64,000 nt of DNA, from the NCBI RefSeq assembly GCF_000022485.1, contig NC_012623.1, positions 558,001 through 622,000 of the forward strand. Reading direction: 5' to 3'. Source of the stretch: Sulfolobus islandicus Y.N.15.51. Its GTDB lineage: Archaea > Thermoproteota > Thermoprotei_A > Sulfolobales > Sulfolobaceae. The notes under the pieces were generated by a model. The model saw only the letters and a program-made list of their open reading frames with translations, made no database searches and was not told where the DNA came from. The position numbers and the translations under genes were made by a program. Position 1 is the first letter of the stretch; each line of letters begins with the position of its first letter. Positions 28,743 to 37,626 of this stretch are shown in pieces.

Positions 28743-29999
28743 ATGAGTAAGAAAGTAGACGAGTTAGTAAAAGAGGATCAAGAATATTTGATGCAATCCT
28801 TTAGGAGATGGTATCCATTCGCCATAGACCGTGGTTCTGGTGCTATAGTCTACGATATCGAGGGAAAGGAGTACATAGACTTTAACGCGGGGATAGGAGT
28901 AGTAGCATTAGGTCACAAAAACGAGAAGATCATTAGTGCAGTAAAGGAGCAAATGGAGAAGTTTTTCCATTATAGTCTTACAGATTTTTATTATGAAATT
29001 GCAGTAGAAGTAGCTAAAAGATTAAGCTCCTTAATGCCATTCTCAGCTAAGGTATTTTATACCAACAGTGGTACTGAAAGTGTTGAAGCGGCAATAAAGA
29101 TAGCTAGAGGGCATACGAGACGACAATGGATTATAGGTTTCATTAATTCCTTTCACGGAAGAACTCTAGGTTCCTTAGCCTTTACCTCAAGTAAAGCTAT
29201 CCAAAGGAAGTCCTTCTCTCCTCTTCTACCATCGACGTATTTGATCCCATATCCAGATAAGAGAGATCCCTTATGTAAAGAGGATTGCACTGAAACGTTA
29301 TTGGGATTTATAGAGGACTGGATTTTCAAGAAGGTAGTTGATCCTAATGAAATAGCCGCTTTTATTGCTGAGCCTATACAAGGAGAAGGTGGGGTTATTG
29401 TACCTCCTAAGGATTTCTTTTATAAATTAAATAATTTACTTAAGAAATTTGGAATCTTACTTATCCTTGACGAGGTACAAACTGGAATCGGAAGAACGGG
29501 TAAAATGTTCGCATTTGAACACTTCAACGTAACACCGGATTTAGTGTGTTTAGCTAAGGCATTAGGTGGAGGACTTCCACTCGGCGCAGTTATTGGAAGA
29601 AAGGAGATCATGGATTTACCTCCAGGATCTCACGCAAACACTTTTGGAGGAAATCCATTAGCATTGGCTGCAGCAAAGGTTATTTTAGAAGAGGTTCCGA
29701 AACTTTTAGACCATGTGAGTAGTATAGGCAAGAAAATTATTGAGGAATTGAAAGATACTAGATCACCTTACTTATACGATGTTAGAGGATTAGGTCTTCT
29801 CATAGGTGCTGAGTTAAGAAAAGATAATAAGCCATTTGTCGAAGGTCTAGAAAAAGTGTTATATAATTCCTTTAGAAGAGGTGTATTAGCAATAGGTGCT
29901 GGAGAGTCTGTGGTTAGAATAGAACCCCCATTGATAATAGAGGAAGATTTGGCTTTAAAAGGTACTAGAATATTAATAGAAGAAATAGAAAAACTTTAA
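28743..29999 (+). CDS. Class III aminotransferase (4-aminobutyrate/ornithine type)
   Basis: 418 residues. The PLP lysine is K272 (CLAKALGGGLPLG), D243 (LILDEVQTGIGRTG) contacts the pyridine nitrogen, and TNSGTESVEAAIK (107-119) binds the phosphate. The long GABA-aminotransferase-like insertion at about 165-190 contains CKEDC, two cysteines possibly from an Fe-S or disulfide site seen in GABA aminotransferases. It transfers an omega-amino group to 2-oxoglutarate; GABA, ornithine or acetylornithine are all possible. Its stop overlaps the convergent membrane gene by 4 bp. Confidence 0.9.
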   Translation: MSKKVDELVKEDQEYLMQSFRRWYPFAIDRGSGAIVYDIEGKEYIDFNAGIGVVALGHKNEKIISAVKEQMEKFFHYSLTDFYYEIAVEVAKRLSSLMPFSAKVFYTNSGTESVEAAIKIARGHTRRQWIIGFINSFHGRTLGSLAFTSSKAIQRKSFSPLLPSTYLIPYPDKRDPLCKEDCTETLLGFIEDWIFKKVVDPNEIAAFIAEPIQGEGGVIVPPKDFFYKLNNLLKKFGILLILDEVQTGIGRTGKMFAFEHFNVTPDLVCLAKALGGGLPLGAVIGRKEIMDLPPGSHANTFGGNPLALAAAKVILEEVPKLLDHVSSIGKKIIEELKDTRSPYLYDVRGLGLLIGAELRKDNKPFVEGLEKVLYNSFRRGVLAIGAGESVVRIEPPLIIEEDLALKGTRILIEEIEKL

Positions 30000-30388
30000 C
30001 TTCTCTTATCCACAAGGATTAGTACTAACGATAATACTATTAGGATTGCATCAAGTGCTAAGGAGATATCGACATAATAGTTAAATGGGAGTTTCTTTCC
30101 TACGAATAATGCTGGTCCTAATCTAGTCTCGCTAAGTAATGCTAAGTCGATGGCATAAAATGCAGTAATTAATGGATAGCTATACTTTATTCCTTGAATT
30201 ATTAAGACCGCTGCTATTATGGCTAATGCCGACGTAAAACCAAAGAATGTATCGTAAATCATTGTTGCAGTTGAATTAGGCAATATTGCATGTGTTAGTA
30301 CCATGTGAACTCCTGCCCATAGTGCAGATAGTATTGCAGTTGTCCATCTTAATGTTAGCTTAGCAATTCCAACTTCTTTTTCCGCCAT
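29996..30388 (-). CDS. Four-helix membrane protein, unknown function
   Basis: 130 residues with four hydrophobic helices and short polar ends. One histidine pair (VHMVLTHAILP) sits in the first periplasmic-side loop. I do not recognise the family. It is divergent from the heme A synthase-like gene with a 124-bp gap, and conserved His in helix 1-2 could in principle bind heme, but that is only a thought from context. Leaderless promoter at 30405-30414. Confidence 0.7.
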   Translation of the reverse strand: MAEKEVGIAKLTLRWTTAILSALWAGVHMVLTHAILPNSTATMIYDTFFGFTSALAIIAAVLIIQGIKYSYPLITAFYAIDLALLSETRLGPALFVGKKLPFNYYVDISLALDAILIVLSLVLILVDKRS

Positions 30389-30404
30389 TGATTACTTTTT
30401 CCAC

Positions 30405-30414
30405 AAAGATATAA
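30405..30414 (-). promoter_or_regulatory. TATA box of the 29996 membrane gene
   Basis: CTATTTATAT on the minus strand lies 17-26 bp before the ATG at 30388. Confidence 0.4.
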
Positions 30415-30483
30415 ATAGAATTTTTCCCAAATCTATTATTGTTTTGAAACATATTTACCAGATGTTAACTACAAGCTAAAAGA

Positions 30484-30493
30484 GATTTTTAAG
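30484..30493 (+). promoter_or_regulatory. TATA box of the heme A synthase-like gene
   Basis: GATTTTTAAG lies 20-29 bp before the first ATG at 30513. Confidence 0.45.
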
Positions 30494-30512
30494 GTATAAA
30501 ATCACTATTAGA

Positions 30513-31301
30513 ATGATGATTTTAACTTACCTTTCAGCACTTGAGACAATATTGGCTGGAACAACGATAGTTTTTGGTGGAATAGTAGAAGGCTATGGAT
30601 ATGGCTTATCACTAGGAACTAATTGGCCATATACGCATGATATAATGCAATTGGCTGCAAAAAAAGATCCTGAGGCAATACACAGAATTTTAGCTACGTT
30701 AGTCGGAATTTTTTCTCTTGCTATATTAATAATCCGTCCCTCACTTATATCAATAATTGGATTTGTGTCCGTAGTTTTTACAGCACTTTTAGGTATGGCG
30801 ACACTATATGTACTAGCTGGTAAGCTACCTTCAATATTCCAGGGATTGCATGACATAGCAGCTTATACGACTTTCGTATCTTATTTTCTCATTATGTTAC
30901 AAGGATTGGGAATGTTTAAATTGGATATAGTGTCCTTTCTGATTAGCGCGATAGTTCCTCCACACTTTTTATACTTCGTTATCTTCATGGGAGGTGTAGT
31001 AACTGGGACTAGGAGAATGAAACTAAAGATAGGCAGACCTTGGGAAAAAGATAAGGAGAGAAACCCATGGTTACAAGCTGCATGGGTAATTCACGGTATT
31101 GTGTCGTTAATCTTCATTATTGCTGTAGTCCTACTACACTACTGGTTAACATTAATTTTCACAGCTTTAGAAATAATTGTTGGCTTATGGGTATGGGATT
31201 CTAGCAATAGAAATCCATTAAAGCCCGGCATGTCTATTGGATTACATCAACTATTCTCGATTCTCGTGGTAGTGGCAATTATACTGAATAGCATCAGTTG
31301 A
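30513..31301 (+). CDS. Heme A synthase-like (CtaA/COX15) membrane protein
   Basis: 262 residues with about eight membrane helices. Four histidines sit at the positions expected in CtaA/COX15: EAIHRILATLVG (helix 2), FQGLHDIAAYTTF (helix 4), WVIHGIVSLIF (helix 6) and GLHQLFSILVV (helix 8), with the E..HR motif preserved. In CtaA these ligate the two hemes and the enzyme oxidises the heme O methyl group. The loops are shorter than in bacterial CtaA, and the similarity is by motif, so it could be a related cytochrome. Monocistronic. Confidence 0.7.
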   Translation: MMILTYLSALETILAGTTIVFGGIVEGYGYGLSLGTNWPYTHDIMQLAAKKDPEAIHRILATLVGIFSLAILIIRPSLISIIGFVSVVFTALLGMATLYVLAGKLPSIFQGLHDIAAYTTFVSYFLIMLQGLGMFKLDIVSFLISAIVPPHFLYFVIFMGGVVTGTRRMKLKIGRPWEKDKERNPWLQAAWVIHGIVSLIFIIAVVLLHYWLTLIFTALEIIVGLWVWDSSNRNPLKPGMSIGLHQLFSILVVVAIILNSIS

Positions 31302-31316
31302 GGTGCATCCATTCAC

Positions 31317-33629
31317 CTATTCATATTGTTGTGAACTCATCACATCCTTTAATGTTAGACCTACCTTACTATCAGCGGTTAAGTTATAATATTTTTGCAT
31401 TATTTTTGATATAGCAGAATATATTAATTCATATATATGTGTCCTATTACTATCAAGTATAGTAGACACATAACTCCATGGCTTACCTTGAATAACTTTA
31501 GCAATTAACACCAATTCTTCATCTTGAGTCAAACCCCAATCTCTTTCTCCATCCCAGAAATACTTTAATGTTAACATATGTATTCCATCAGCTGAGGATT
31601 CATATGGACTTACACCTTGAAGAAATGAGATAGTTTTGTCTAATAGTATTGGATTCACATCAACGGTCTTATGAGCAACACTACTTCCTTTTAATATTAA
31701 CCTAACTACTTCAGGGTTCATATTAAAGTACACATCGTGTAAGGTGTTAAGGAGCTTTTCTTTTAACATATACACAGATATTTTTACAATCTTCGTTGCT
31801 ATATCACTTATAGGTCTAATAACAACAACTGGGTAATCACCTAATTTCTCATTTTTCTTTGGTGATATATGAACTGGGGCAAAGCCGTTCTTTATCCAGA
31901 AATTTAGAACTTTTTGATCAGACATAAAAGAAGAACCTACCCAGTCCATTCCTTTATCCTTAGCCTCTTCATATATCATTTTTAATAGCTCACTACCAAA
32001 TCCCTTATCTTGAAGTTCTGAAGCAACGGCAATTCTAACAATCCTCCACCCTCTTAATCTAGCAAAATCCTTAATCCTAACGTGCTTTATAATTCTGTCA
32101 GGTATTAGATCACCATCAAACGTACCACCTTTTAAAGCAATATCTACCATATTGTCAGAAAGTTCACCTTCTTCAGCTATTTGACAAGCCGCAACGTATG
32201 AGTTCTCCCCTATCCGTATGGCCTTTATCTTATGATGAACGCCATCCAACATTATCATTAAGTCATCTGGATTATTTTTGTAGTGAGCTGTTACCATTAT
32301 TCCGTAAATTGCTCTTAATTTGATATCATCGTTGGCTAGTTCAGATTTATCCACATCTTCATAAATCATTGTATGATTAAGATATTGTGGTTCTGAAGGT
32401 TCTGCGTCAAGTAATAACGTGTCGTAGAGCCACTTTTCTATTGGATCTCCATTTGCATATCTTAAAGGCTGTTCTATATTTATCCATTTAACCCTAATCC
32501 TTTTACTTTCAATTAATCTTCTTAAATATCTAAGAAAAGCCTTGTTAGAACCCTCATATCCATGTACTGTAGTTACTAGCGCCACCTTTTTCCAAGCTCT
32601 TAGCGCTAAATCTATATAATTGATGCCTAAGGCTGCGGCTTCATCTACGATTAAAAGCTCACCATCATCTTCAATCGCTGCGTCCGGTGGAACATACTCT
32701 ACCTTGAAATAATCACCTCTTAATGTCTTTATATGTCCGGTATCACTAACTTTTACTGACAGCTCTTCACCTAAAACTTTTAAACCTAATTTAGCAAACA
32801 ACATTACTTGAGATGCGCTAGCTATTGATGGAGCAGTAACTATTACTCTAATGCTTTTCCCTTTTCTTTCCCTAAGCTTTTCTATTAGCCCCGCTATAGA
32901 TAATCCAGTAGCTGCACTTTTTCCTCTGCCCCTAGCAGCTGTTAAAACTAAAGCTCTTTGCCCTCCACTTAATAAATAAGTGAAATTCTCTATAACTCTG
33001 TTTTGATCCTCACTTAGTGATAATTCGTGAATTTCTCTTGGCATTACGGGATTTCTTGGTACTTTCTTCTCTGATTTTAGCATTATGTTACCGGAAAATG
33101 GCTTAGAAACATATCCGTTAGCATCAACGATAAATATCCCTTCATGCTCATACAATTTTCTTTTGAACCTCTTCTCATATTCGTCTAAAACTAAACCGTT
33201 TCTCACTATTGAAGTTCTAAAAGCCTTATCTTTAGTTAGATTATTTGTATAAATTATTATTAAACCTCCACCTCTAGCAAGATCAACAAGTCTACCTATG
33301 TTAATTGGCTGAAAGTTATCTATAGTATCCAATATGACCAAATCATAAGTATTACCTAGGTAATATTCAGCATTAGCGTAATCGATATCATCAAATTTAG
33401 AGAAATATTCTTTTATAGTCTTCATCCTCTCTTTAGAACCACTTGCCCAAGGTACGAAACCATACGCTACTGAAGGATCTTGTTTAAATTTAAGAAATAG
33501 ATTTATAATTTCCTTGACATAATCTAGATAATCCTCCCTTTCTATGTAAACTAAGTTCCTATAATATCTAATATTACCGTCTTCAAATGCCTTTATTATT
33601 TGATCATAAAACTGTTCTTTATTTACCAT
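31317..33629 (-). CDS. tmcA: tRNA(Met) cytidine acetyltransferase
   Basis: 770 residues, full-length TmcA/Nat10 family. The DUF1726 N-terminal domain (about 1-180) is followed by the RNA helicase-like ATPase with Walker A TAARGRGKSAATG (230-242) and Walker B LLIVDEAAALG. Next is a GNAT acetyltransferase domain (about 450-600, ELQDKGFGSELL acetyl-CoA motif) and a C-terminal tRNA-binding region. It makes N4-acetylcytidine with acetyl-CoA and ATP; archaeal members also modify rRNA broadly. It starts 3 bp after the MazG-like gene stop in a three-gene operon. Confidence 0.93.
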   Translation of the reverse strand: MVNKEQFYDQIIKAFEDGNIRYYRNLVYIEREDYLDYVKEIINLFLKFKQDPSVAYGFVPWASGSKERMKTIKEYFSKFDDIDYANAEYYLGNTYDLVILDTIDNFQPINIGRLVDLARGGGLIIIYTNNLTKDKAFRTSIVRNGLVLDEYEKRFKRKLYEHEGIFIVDANGYVSKPFSGNIMLKSEKKVPRNPVMPREIHELSLSEDQNRVIENFTYLLSGGQRALVLTAARGRGKSAATGLSIAGLIEKLRERKGKSIRVIVTAPSIASASQVMLFAKLGLKVLGEELSVKVSDTGHIKTLRGDYFKVEYVPPDAAIEDDGELLIVDEAAALGINYIDLALRAWKKVALVTTVHGYEGSNKAFLRYLRRLIESKRIRVKWINIEQPLRYANGDPIEKWLYDTLLLDAEPSEPQYLNHTMIYEDVDKSELANDDIKLRAIYGIMVTAHYKNNPDDLMIMLDGVHHKIKAIRIGENSYVAACQIAEEGELSDNMVDIALKGGTFDGDLIPDRIIKHVRIKDFARLRGWRIVRIAVASELQDKGFGSELLKMIYEEAKDKGMDWVGSSFMSDQKVLNFWIKNGFAPVHISPKKNEKLGDYPVVVIRPISDIATKIVKISVYMLKEKLLNTLHDVYFNMNPEVVRLILKGSSVAHKTVDVNPILLDKTISFLQGVSPYESSADGIHMLTLKYFWDGERDWGLTQDEELVLIAKVIQGKPWSYVSTILDSNRTHIYELIYSAISKIMQKYYNLTADSKVGLTLKDVMSSQQYE

Positions 33630-33632
33630 TGC

Positions 33633-33878
33633 TTACAATTTATACTTCTTCTTTAAAGCTTCTTCTATGTCTATACCTTTTAAGTTAGCTATCGATACTG
33701 TCCAAGCTATAACATCCGCTAATTCCTCTTGTATAGAATCTGAATCGTTAGATAGAAGTGCTTCAGCTAATTCTCCTACTTCCTCTACCAACCACGTGAA
33801 TGTAGCGTAAATGCCCCTTTGTGAATCTTTTTCAAAATACATTTCTTTCATCTTGGACTGTAGTTCCTTAAGTTCCAA
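33633..33878 (-). CDS. MazG-like nucleotide pyrophosphohydrolase
   Basis: 81 residues, a single MazG-type helical half. The Mg2+-binding glutamates are in EEVGELAEAL (E32, E33, E36) and EELADV (E51, E52, D55), the EExxE…ExxD pattern. It hydrolyses (d)NTPs to NMP and pyrophosphate, probably as a dimer or tetramer. It overlaps the upstream gene (33868) by 11 bp and directly precedes tmcA, so it is translationally coupled to an RNA-modification enzyme. The house-cleaning substrate is unknown. Confidence 0.88.
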   Translation of the reverse strand: MELKELQSKMKEMYFEKDSQRGIYATFTWLVEEVGELAEALLSNDSDSIQEELADVIAWTVSIANLKGIDIEEALKKKYKL

Positions 33879-34257
33879 GTCCGATTTCCCTCCGCATCAC
33901 TCTTATCTCATCATCAGAAAAAGTTAGTCTTAACTTAATCTTCTCGTTAAAGTTCTCATCGACAAAATGTATGTTAATCCATTTCTTTCGTGAAACATTC
34001 TCAACAAATTTAGTATCTACTGAATATTCGACGGTTAGTGGATTTGAAGGATCATCCATGATTATATGCCTAAAAATTACTTCTCTACCCTCCTTATCTA
34101 TTTCAAATAATACCTCAACATTGGCATTTTTAGGATAATCACTGGTCATGCATACTACTGAATCATTACAGCACGTGAGACATACGCCCTCATTTAGATT
34201 ATTCTTAACTTCTTCTGGAAGTTCCATGATGGGGATGGATATTTTTATGTTTGCCAA
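33868..34257 (-). CDS. Unknown protein with N-terminal cysteine cluster
   Basis: 129 residues, mainly beta strands. NEGVCLTCCNDSVVCMTSD places four cysteines within 13 residues near the N-terminus, a possible metal or Fe-S site. The remainder is a charged beta-rich domain without a recognised motif. It is the first gene of the operon with the MazG-like gene and tmcA and is divergent from the gamma-glutamyltranspeptidase gene with 14 bp between, so the promoters must overlap coding sequence. Function unknown. Confidence 0.75.
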   Translation of the reverse strand: MANIKISIPIMELPEEVKNNLNEGVCLTCCNDSVVCMTSDYPKNANVEVLFEIDKEGREVIFRHIIMDDPSNPLTVEYSVDTKFVENVSRKKWINIHFVDENFNEKIKLRLTFSDDEIRVMRREIGLGT

Positions 34258-34271
34258 ACTATTAAATAATT

Positions 34272-35711
34272 ATGCCTTCCGCAGTAGGTAAAAAAGTCGT
34301 CACAACGCAAAACTACATAGCAAGTTACGTAGGAGCTAAGGTTTTAGAAGAAGGGGGAAACGCATTCGATGCAGCTATAGCAATAAGTGCTACCTTATCA
34401 GTGGTGATACCACATACTAGTGGTCTTGGAGGTGATGGATTTTTATTGGCCAAAACACCAGAGGGTTTAATAGCGTATAACGCATCTGGCTGGGCTCCTA
34501 AGGAATTGAAAGTAGAGAAAATAGACAACGACAGAAGTCCACTTACCGTAGTAGTTCCAGGATTGATAGACCTATGGGAATTCATTTATGAAAATTACGC
34601 CTCGAAATCGTTAAACGAATTACTTAACTCTGCAATTTCATTAGCAACAAATGGCTTTATGGTGGGAAGAGGGTTACATCACGCAATAGTAAGTTCATTC
34701 AAATTATCAGATGATTGGAATAGAATTTATGGCAATAAAAGGTTTGGAGATGAAATAAGACTCAAGGGAATTGCTAGGGTTTTGAAGGAGATTGCAAAAG
34801 ATCCTAGAAACTTTTATGATGGAAAAATAGCGGAAGAACTAACTAATGGATTAAGAGAAAGAGGGGTACCAATGAGTTATGAAGACTTCAGTGAATTTCG
34901 TGGCGAAATTATTAGCCCAGTAAAAATGAAATACAAGGACTTTACGCTATATGAGTTACCGCCAAATACTCAAGGAATAACTACATTAGAATTACTCAAA
35001 ATGGTTGAGATTACTGAACTAAACAAATTGCCTTTCAATGACGTAAGGAGAATAAATGATCATGTACGATTAAGTGCATTAGCTTACGCTGATAGAAATA
35101 AATATATTGCTGATCCAAAATTTGTGAATGTACCAATAGAGATGTTATTATCAGAGAAATACATTGCAAATAAGGTTGCTGAGTATGGATTCGAGGTAAA
35201 AGTAGACGTCACTGGAGATACGACGTTTTTCGCCGTTTCTGATGGTGAGAATGAAATTGGATTTATACAGAGTCTATTTTATCCCTTCGGTTCTGGGATA
35301 GTAGTAAACGATATACCATTTAATAATAGAGGCGCAGGATTTTCTGAGGGAAATAACAAACCAGAACCTAGGAAGAGACCCTTACATACCCTTTCTATAC
35401 TAATGGCTGAGAAGGAAGATGAGAGAGTCTTTATTGGTTGTGCAGGCGGAGATCTAAGACCCCAAATTCACGCTGAAGTATTTGAGTATTATGCGGATTA
35501 TAATATGGAAATTGATGAGGCCGTTCAAGCACCTAGATTCATGTATTTAGGAAATAAGGTTGTTGCTGAAAAGAGATTAGGTGTTCCAGCCACACAGACA
35601 GATTATTATTCGCCAGAGGTGGGGATAGTACAAGCCCTAAAGTATAAGATGGGAAGATATATTGGAGTTGCTGATATTAGAAGTGAAGGAGTAGTATTAC
35701 CCGTTAAATAA
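34272..35711 (+). CDS. Gamma-glutamyltranspeptidase-like Ntn hydrolase
   Basis: 479 residues, shorter than typical GGT (about 550) and lacking a signal peptide, so cytoplasmic. The autoprocessing/nucleophile threonine is probably T317 in TGDTTFFAVSD, corresponding to the family NTTHYSVVD. NRGAGF, KPLHTLS-like RPLHTLSILM and the CAGGDLRPQ block (family GSPGG) are recognisable. It should cleave gamma-glutamyl bonds or a related amide. Archaeal members of unclear physiology include GGT-like cephalosporin acylases; Sulfolobus lacks glutathione, so the true substrate is open. Confidence 0.85.
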   Translation: MPSAVGKKVVTTQNYIASYVGAKVLEEGGNAFDAAIAISATLSVVIPHTSGLGGDGFLLAKTPEGLIAYNASGWAPKELKVEKIDNDRSPLTVVVPGLIDLWEFIYENYASKSLNELLNSAISLATNGFMVGRGLHHAIVSSFKLSDDWNRIYGNKRFGDEIRLKGIARVLKEIAKDPRNFYDGKIAEELTNGLRERGVPMSYEDFSEFRGEIISPVKMKYKDFTLYELPPNTQGITTLELLKMVEITELNKLPFNDVRRINDHVRLSALAYADRNKYIADPKFVNVPIEMLLSEKYIANKVAEYGFEVKVDVTGDTTFFAVSDGENEIGFIQSLFYPFGSGIVVNDIPFNNRGAGFSEGNNKPEPRKRPLHTLSILMAEKEDERVFIGCAGGDLRPQIHAEVFEYYADYNMEIDEAVQAPRFMYLGNKVVAEKRLGVPATQTDYYSPEVGIVQALKYKMGRYIGVADIRSEGVVLPVK

Positions 35712-35907
35712 CTCGAATTACTCCTTATTAGTCATTAGAAGGTTAAATGGCAATAATTTATATCATTCTTAGGAAACTATTAACGTCATTAACATGACAT
35801 CTCCTAAACCACTTCTCTTTTTTAGGGACTATACTTTCCATCTCGCCAATCATCTCACATTGAGGGTTTTCTTGAGAGTCTTAGAATTATTTCTAACTGA
35901 GGAGAAA
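35712..35907. other. Intergenic region without recognised gene
   Basis: 196 bp between two convergent stops. It contains TTGAGGGTTTTC at about 35862, also seen at about 22436, but no open frame, tRNA or complete C/D box RNA was recognised. Confidence 0.35.
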
Positions 35908-36804
35908 TTAAAAATCTAGCACGTTAATATCACATCCCGCTTGTTTAAAGGCTAAAAGAAGAGCACCTTGCTCCGGTTCGTGTTCTGCAACTATACTCCT
36001 TATATTATTACTGTCTAGATAACTTCTGAAGAAACTGAAATATATTGGTGAGCTGAACATCCCGCCTTTAAGGTATATCTTATCAACACCTATTTTCACC
36101 GCCATTTTAACAGCGTCACTAGCAAGTTCGAAAGCCGCACTTTTCAGTATGTTTAAAGCTATTTCATCCCCCTCATTGGCTGCCTCATCTACTATTTTTG
36201 ATAATGACGCAATCTCTTTAACCTTATGCCCCTCATGATAAGCCCACTTGATGAGATCGTCAAGATTGTTTATATTTAAACTTCTCATGATCTTCTCAGC
36301 TATTAAAGTCTTATTCATTCTTCCATCTAACATTTTTCCGAAAGCTCTTAGTGCCTCTCTTCCTATCCAATAAGCTGAACCTTCGTCAGCTATTAACCAT
36401 CCTAGACCACCAAATCGAACTCTCCTATTACCATCATAGCCAACTATGACGCTTCCAGTACCAGCTATGGCTATAACACCGGGATTTCCTCTAGTTTCAG
36501 CATAGAGCGCTACAAAACCATCATGATCAATATAGACGTCCTTTGCAACAAGTCTCAGCGCTTCTGACATTACGTTATAATCATATTTAGAATCTATTCC
36601 TGCTAATCCTATATAAGCCACGTCGGGTTTCATACCTTTTGTGGCTAATAAAATAGCCTTGTTAACGTTTTTTACAGTCTCTTCAACACCTACGTTATGA
36701 AAATTTGCAGGCCCAGCTAGACCTTTTCCTAAAAAAGACCCACTACAAGTATAGGCTATTGCGCTTGTTTTACTTCCTCCGCCATCTACTCCAACAAGTA
36801 TCAT
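35908..36804 (-). CDS. ATP-dependent sugar kinase (BadF/BcrA ATPase family hexokinase)
   Basis: 298 residues from the ATG at 36804, chosen over an in-frame TTG one codon earlier. The actin-like ATPase fold shows phosphate-1 VGVDGGGSKTS, the adenosine region AIAGTGSVIVGYDG and GGLGWLIADEGSAYWIGREAL. The closest characterised relative I recall is the broad-specificity hexokinase of S. tokodaii, which phosphorylates glucose, mannose, glucosamine and GlcNAc. It lies 16 bp downstream of a nucleotidyltransferase, consistent with making a sugar phosphate for activation to a nucleotide sugar. Confidence 0.87.
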   Translation of the reverse strand: MILVGVDGGGSKTSAIAYTCSGSFLGKGLAGPANFHNVGVEETVKNVNKAILLATKGMKPDVAYIGLAGIDSKYDYNVMSEALRLVAKDVYIDHDGFVALYAETRGNPGVIAIAGTGSVIVGYDGNRRVRFGGLGWLIADEGSAYWIGREALRAFGKMLDGRMNKTLIAEKIMRSLNINNLDDLIKWAYHEGHKVKEIASLSKIVDEAANEGDEIALNILKSAAFELASDAVKMAVKIGVDKIYLKGGMFSSPIYFSFFRSYLDSNNIRSIVAEHEPEQGALLLAFKQAGCDINVLDF

Positions 36805-36820
36805 CAAATATATTTTGTTG

Positions 36821-37582
36821 TTAAAGAAATTTAAATGAATAGTTTAATGCGTCAAGATAGCTTTTAGGATCTCCCACATTCAACCATTTTTCATCTTCAT
36901 TCATTTCTAACGCATAAACTTCTTTACCATCTAGCAACAAGTTATGTATTCCATAAGTCAATTCTATCTCTTTACCTTCTTCAACATTAATTTGTTTCAA
37001 CGCACTAAATATACTAGGCTTAAAAATATAAACCGCTGCTATAGCTAAATTAGATTTTGGATGTAATGGCTTTTCTTCGGCGTCAATTACCTTATATAAT
37101 TTATGACCATCATATACCCCTTTATCTTGGATAGTTACCACACCGTATCTACTAGGATTTTCAACTCTTCTCACGAAAAGTACAGCATCTGGACTTACTT
37201 CATCAAATAGCAATTTAAGCGAATCGTATCCTTTAGTTAGAACGCCATCGTCTGCATGAACGAAAAATGGCTCATTGGATGAGAAGTCCTCTGCTCTTAA
37301 TACAGCGTCACCAAATCCCTTAGGCATATCTTGGAATACAAAGGTTGGTGTTCTATCGAATAAGTATTGCATTAGTAACATTCCGTTTCTTCCTACTACA
37401 ATACAAAATTTTTCAATACCTACCTTGTTCAATGAATCCATTATTAAATCTATAACTGGTCTAGTTACCTTACCTCCGTTTTCGGTGACGAATAAAGGAA
37501 GTAATGCCTTGGGTAATACACTCGTTATATGTTTCATCCTACTACCTTTTCCAGCAGATGTGATTACGGCTTTTTTAAGCAT
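36821..37582 (-). CDS. Sugar-1-phosphate nucleotidyltransferase
   Basis: 253 residues from the ATG at 37582 (a TTG one codon earlier is possible). The Rossmann-like motif SAGKGSRMKH…PKALLPLF is the nucleotide-binding signature of glucose-1-phosphate thymidylyl-/uridylyltransferases. FVHADDGVL carries the metal-binding Asp, and VIDAEEKP is conserved. It makes an NDP-sugar for glycosylation or storage. It has no C-terminal left-handed helix, so no acetyltransferase activity is predicted. First gene of the operon with the hexokinase, TATA box at 37605-37614. Confidence 0.88.
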   Translation of the reverse strand: MLKKAVITSAGKGSRMKHITSVLPKALLPLFVTENGGKVTRPVIDLIMDSLNKVGIEKFCIVVGRNGMLLMQYLFDRTPTFVFQDMPKGFGDAVLRAEDFSSNEPFFVHADDGVLTKGYDSLKLLFDEVSPDAVLFVRRVENPSRYGVVTIQDKGVYDGHKLYKVIDAEEKPLHPKSNLAIAAVYIFKPSIFSALKQINVEEGKEIELTYGIHNLLLDGKEVYALEMNEDEKWLNVGDPKSYLDALNYSFKFL

Positions 37583-37604
37583 CAATTGATATTAAAATTT
37601 TCAC

Positions 37605-37614
37605 ATTATATAAA
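37605..37614 (-). promoter_or_regulatory. TATA box of the nucleotidyltransferase-hexokinase operon
   Basis: TTTATATAAT lies 23-32 bp before the ATG at 37582, in the 44-bp gap after the permease stop. Confidence 0.5.
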
Positions 37615-37626
37615 CTCATTGCAAAC

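Noticed and set aside
29336-29611. Minus-strand frame inside the class III aminotransferase
   Set aside because: Antisense shadow; the plus-strand frame carries the PLP lysine and aspartate motifs.
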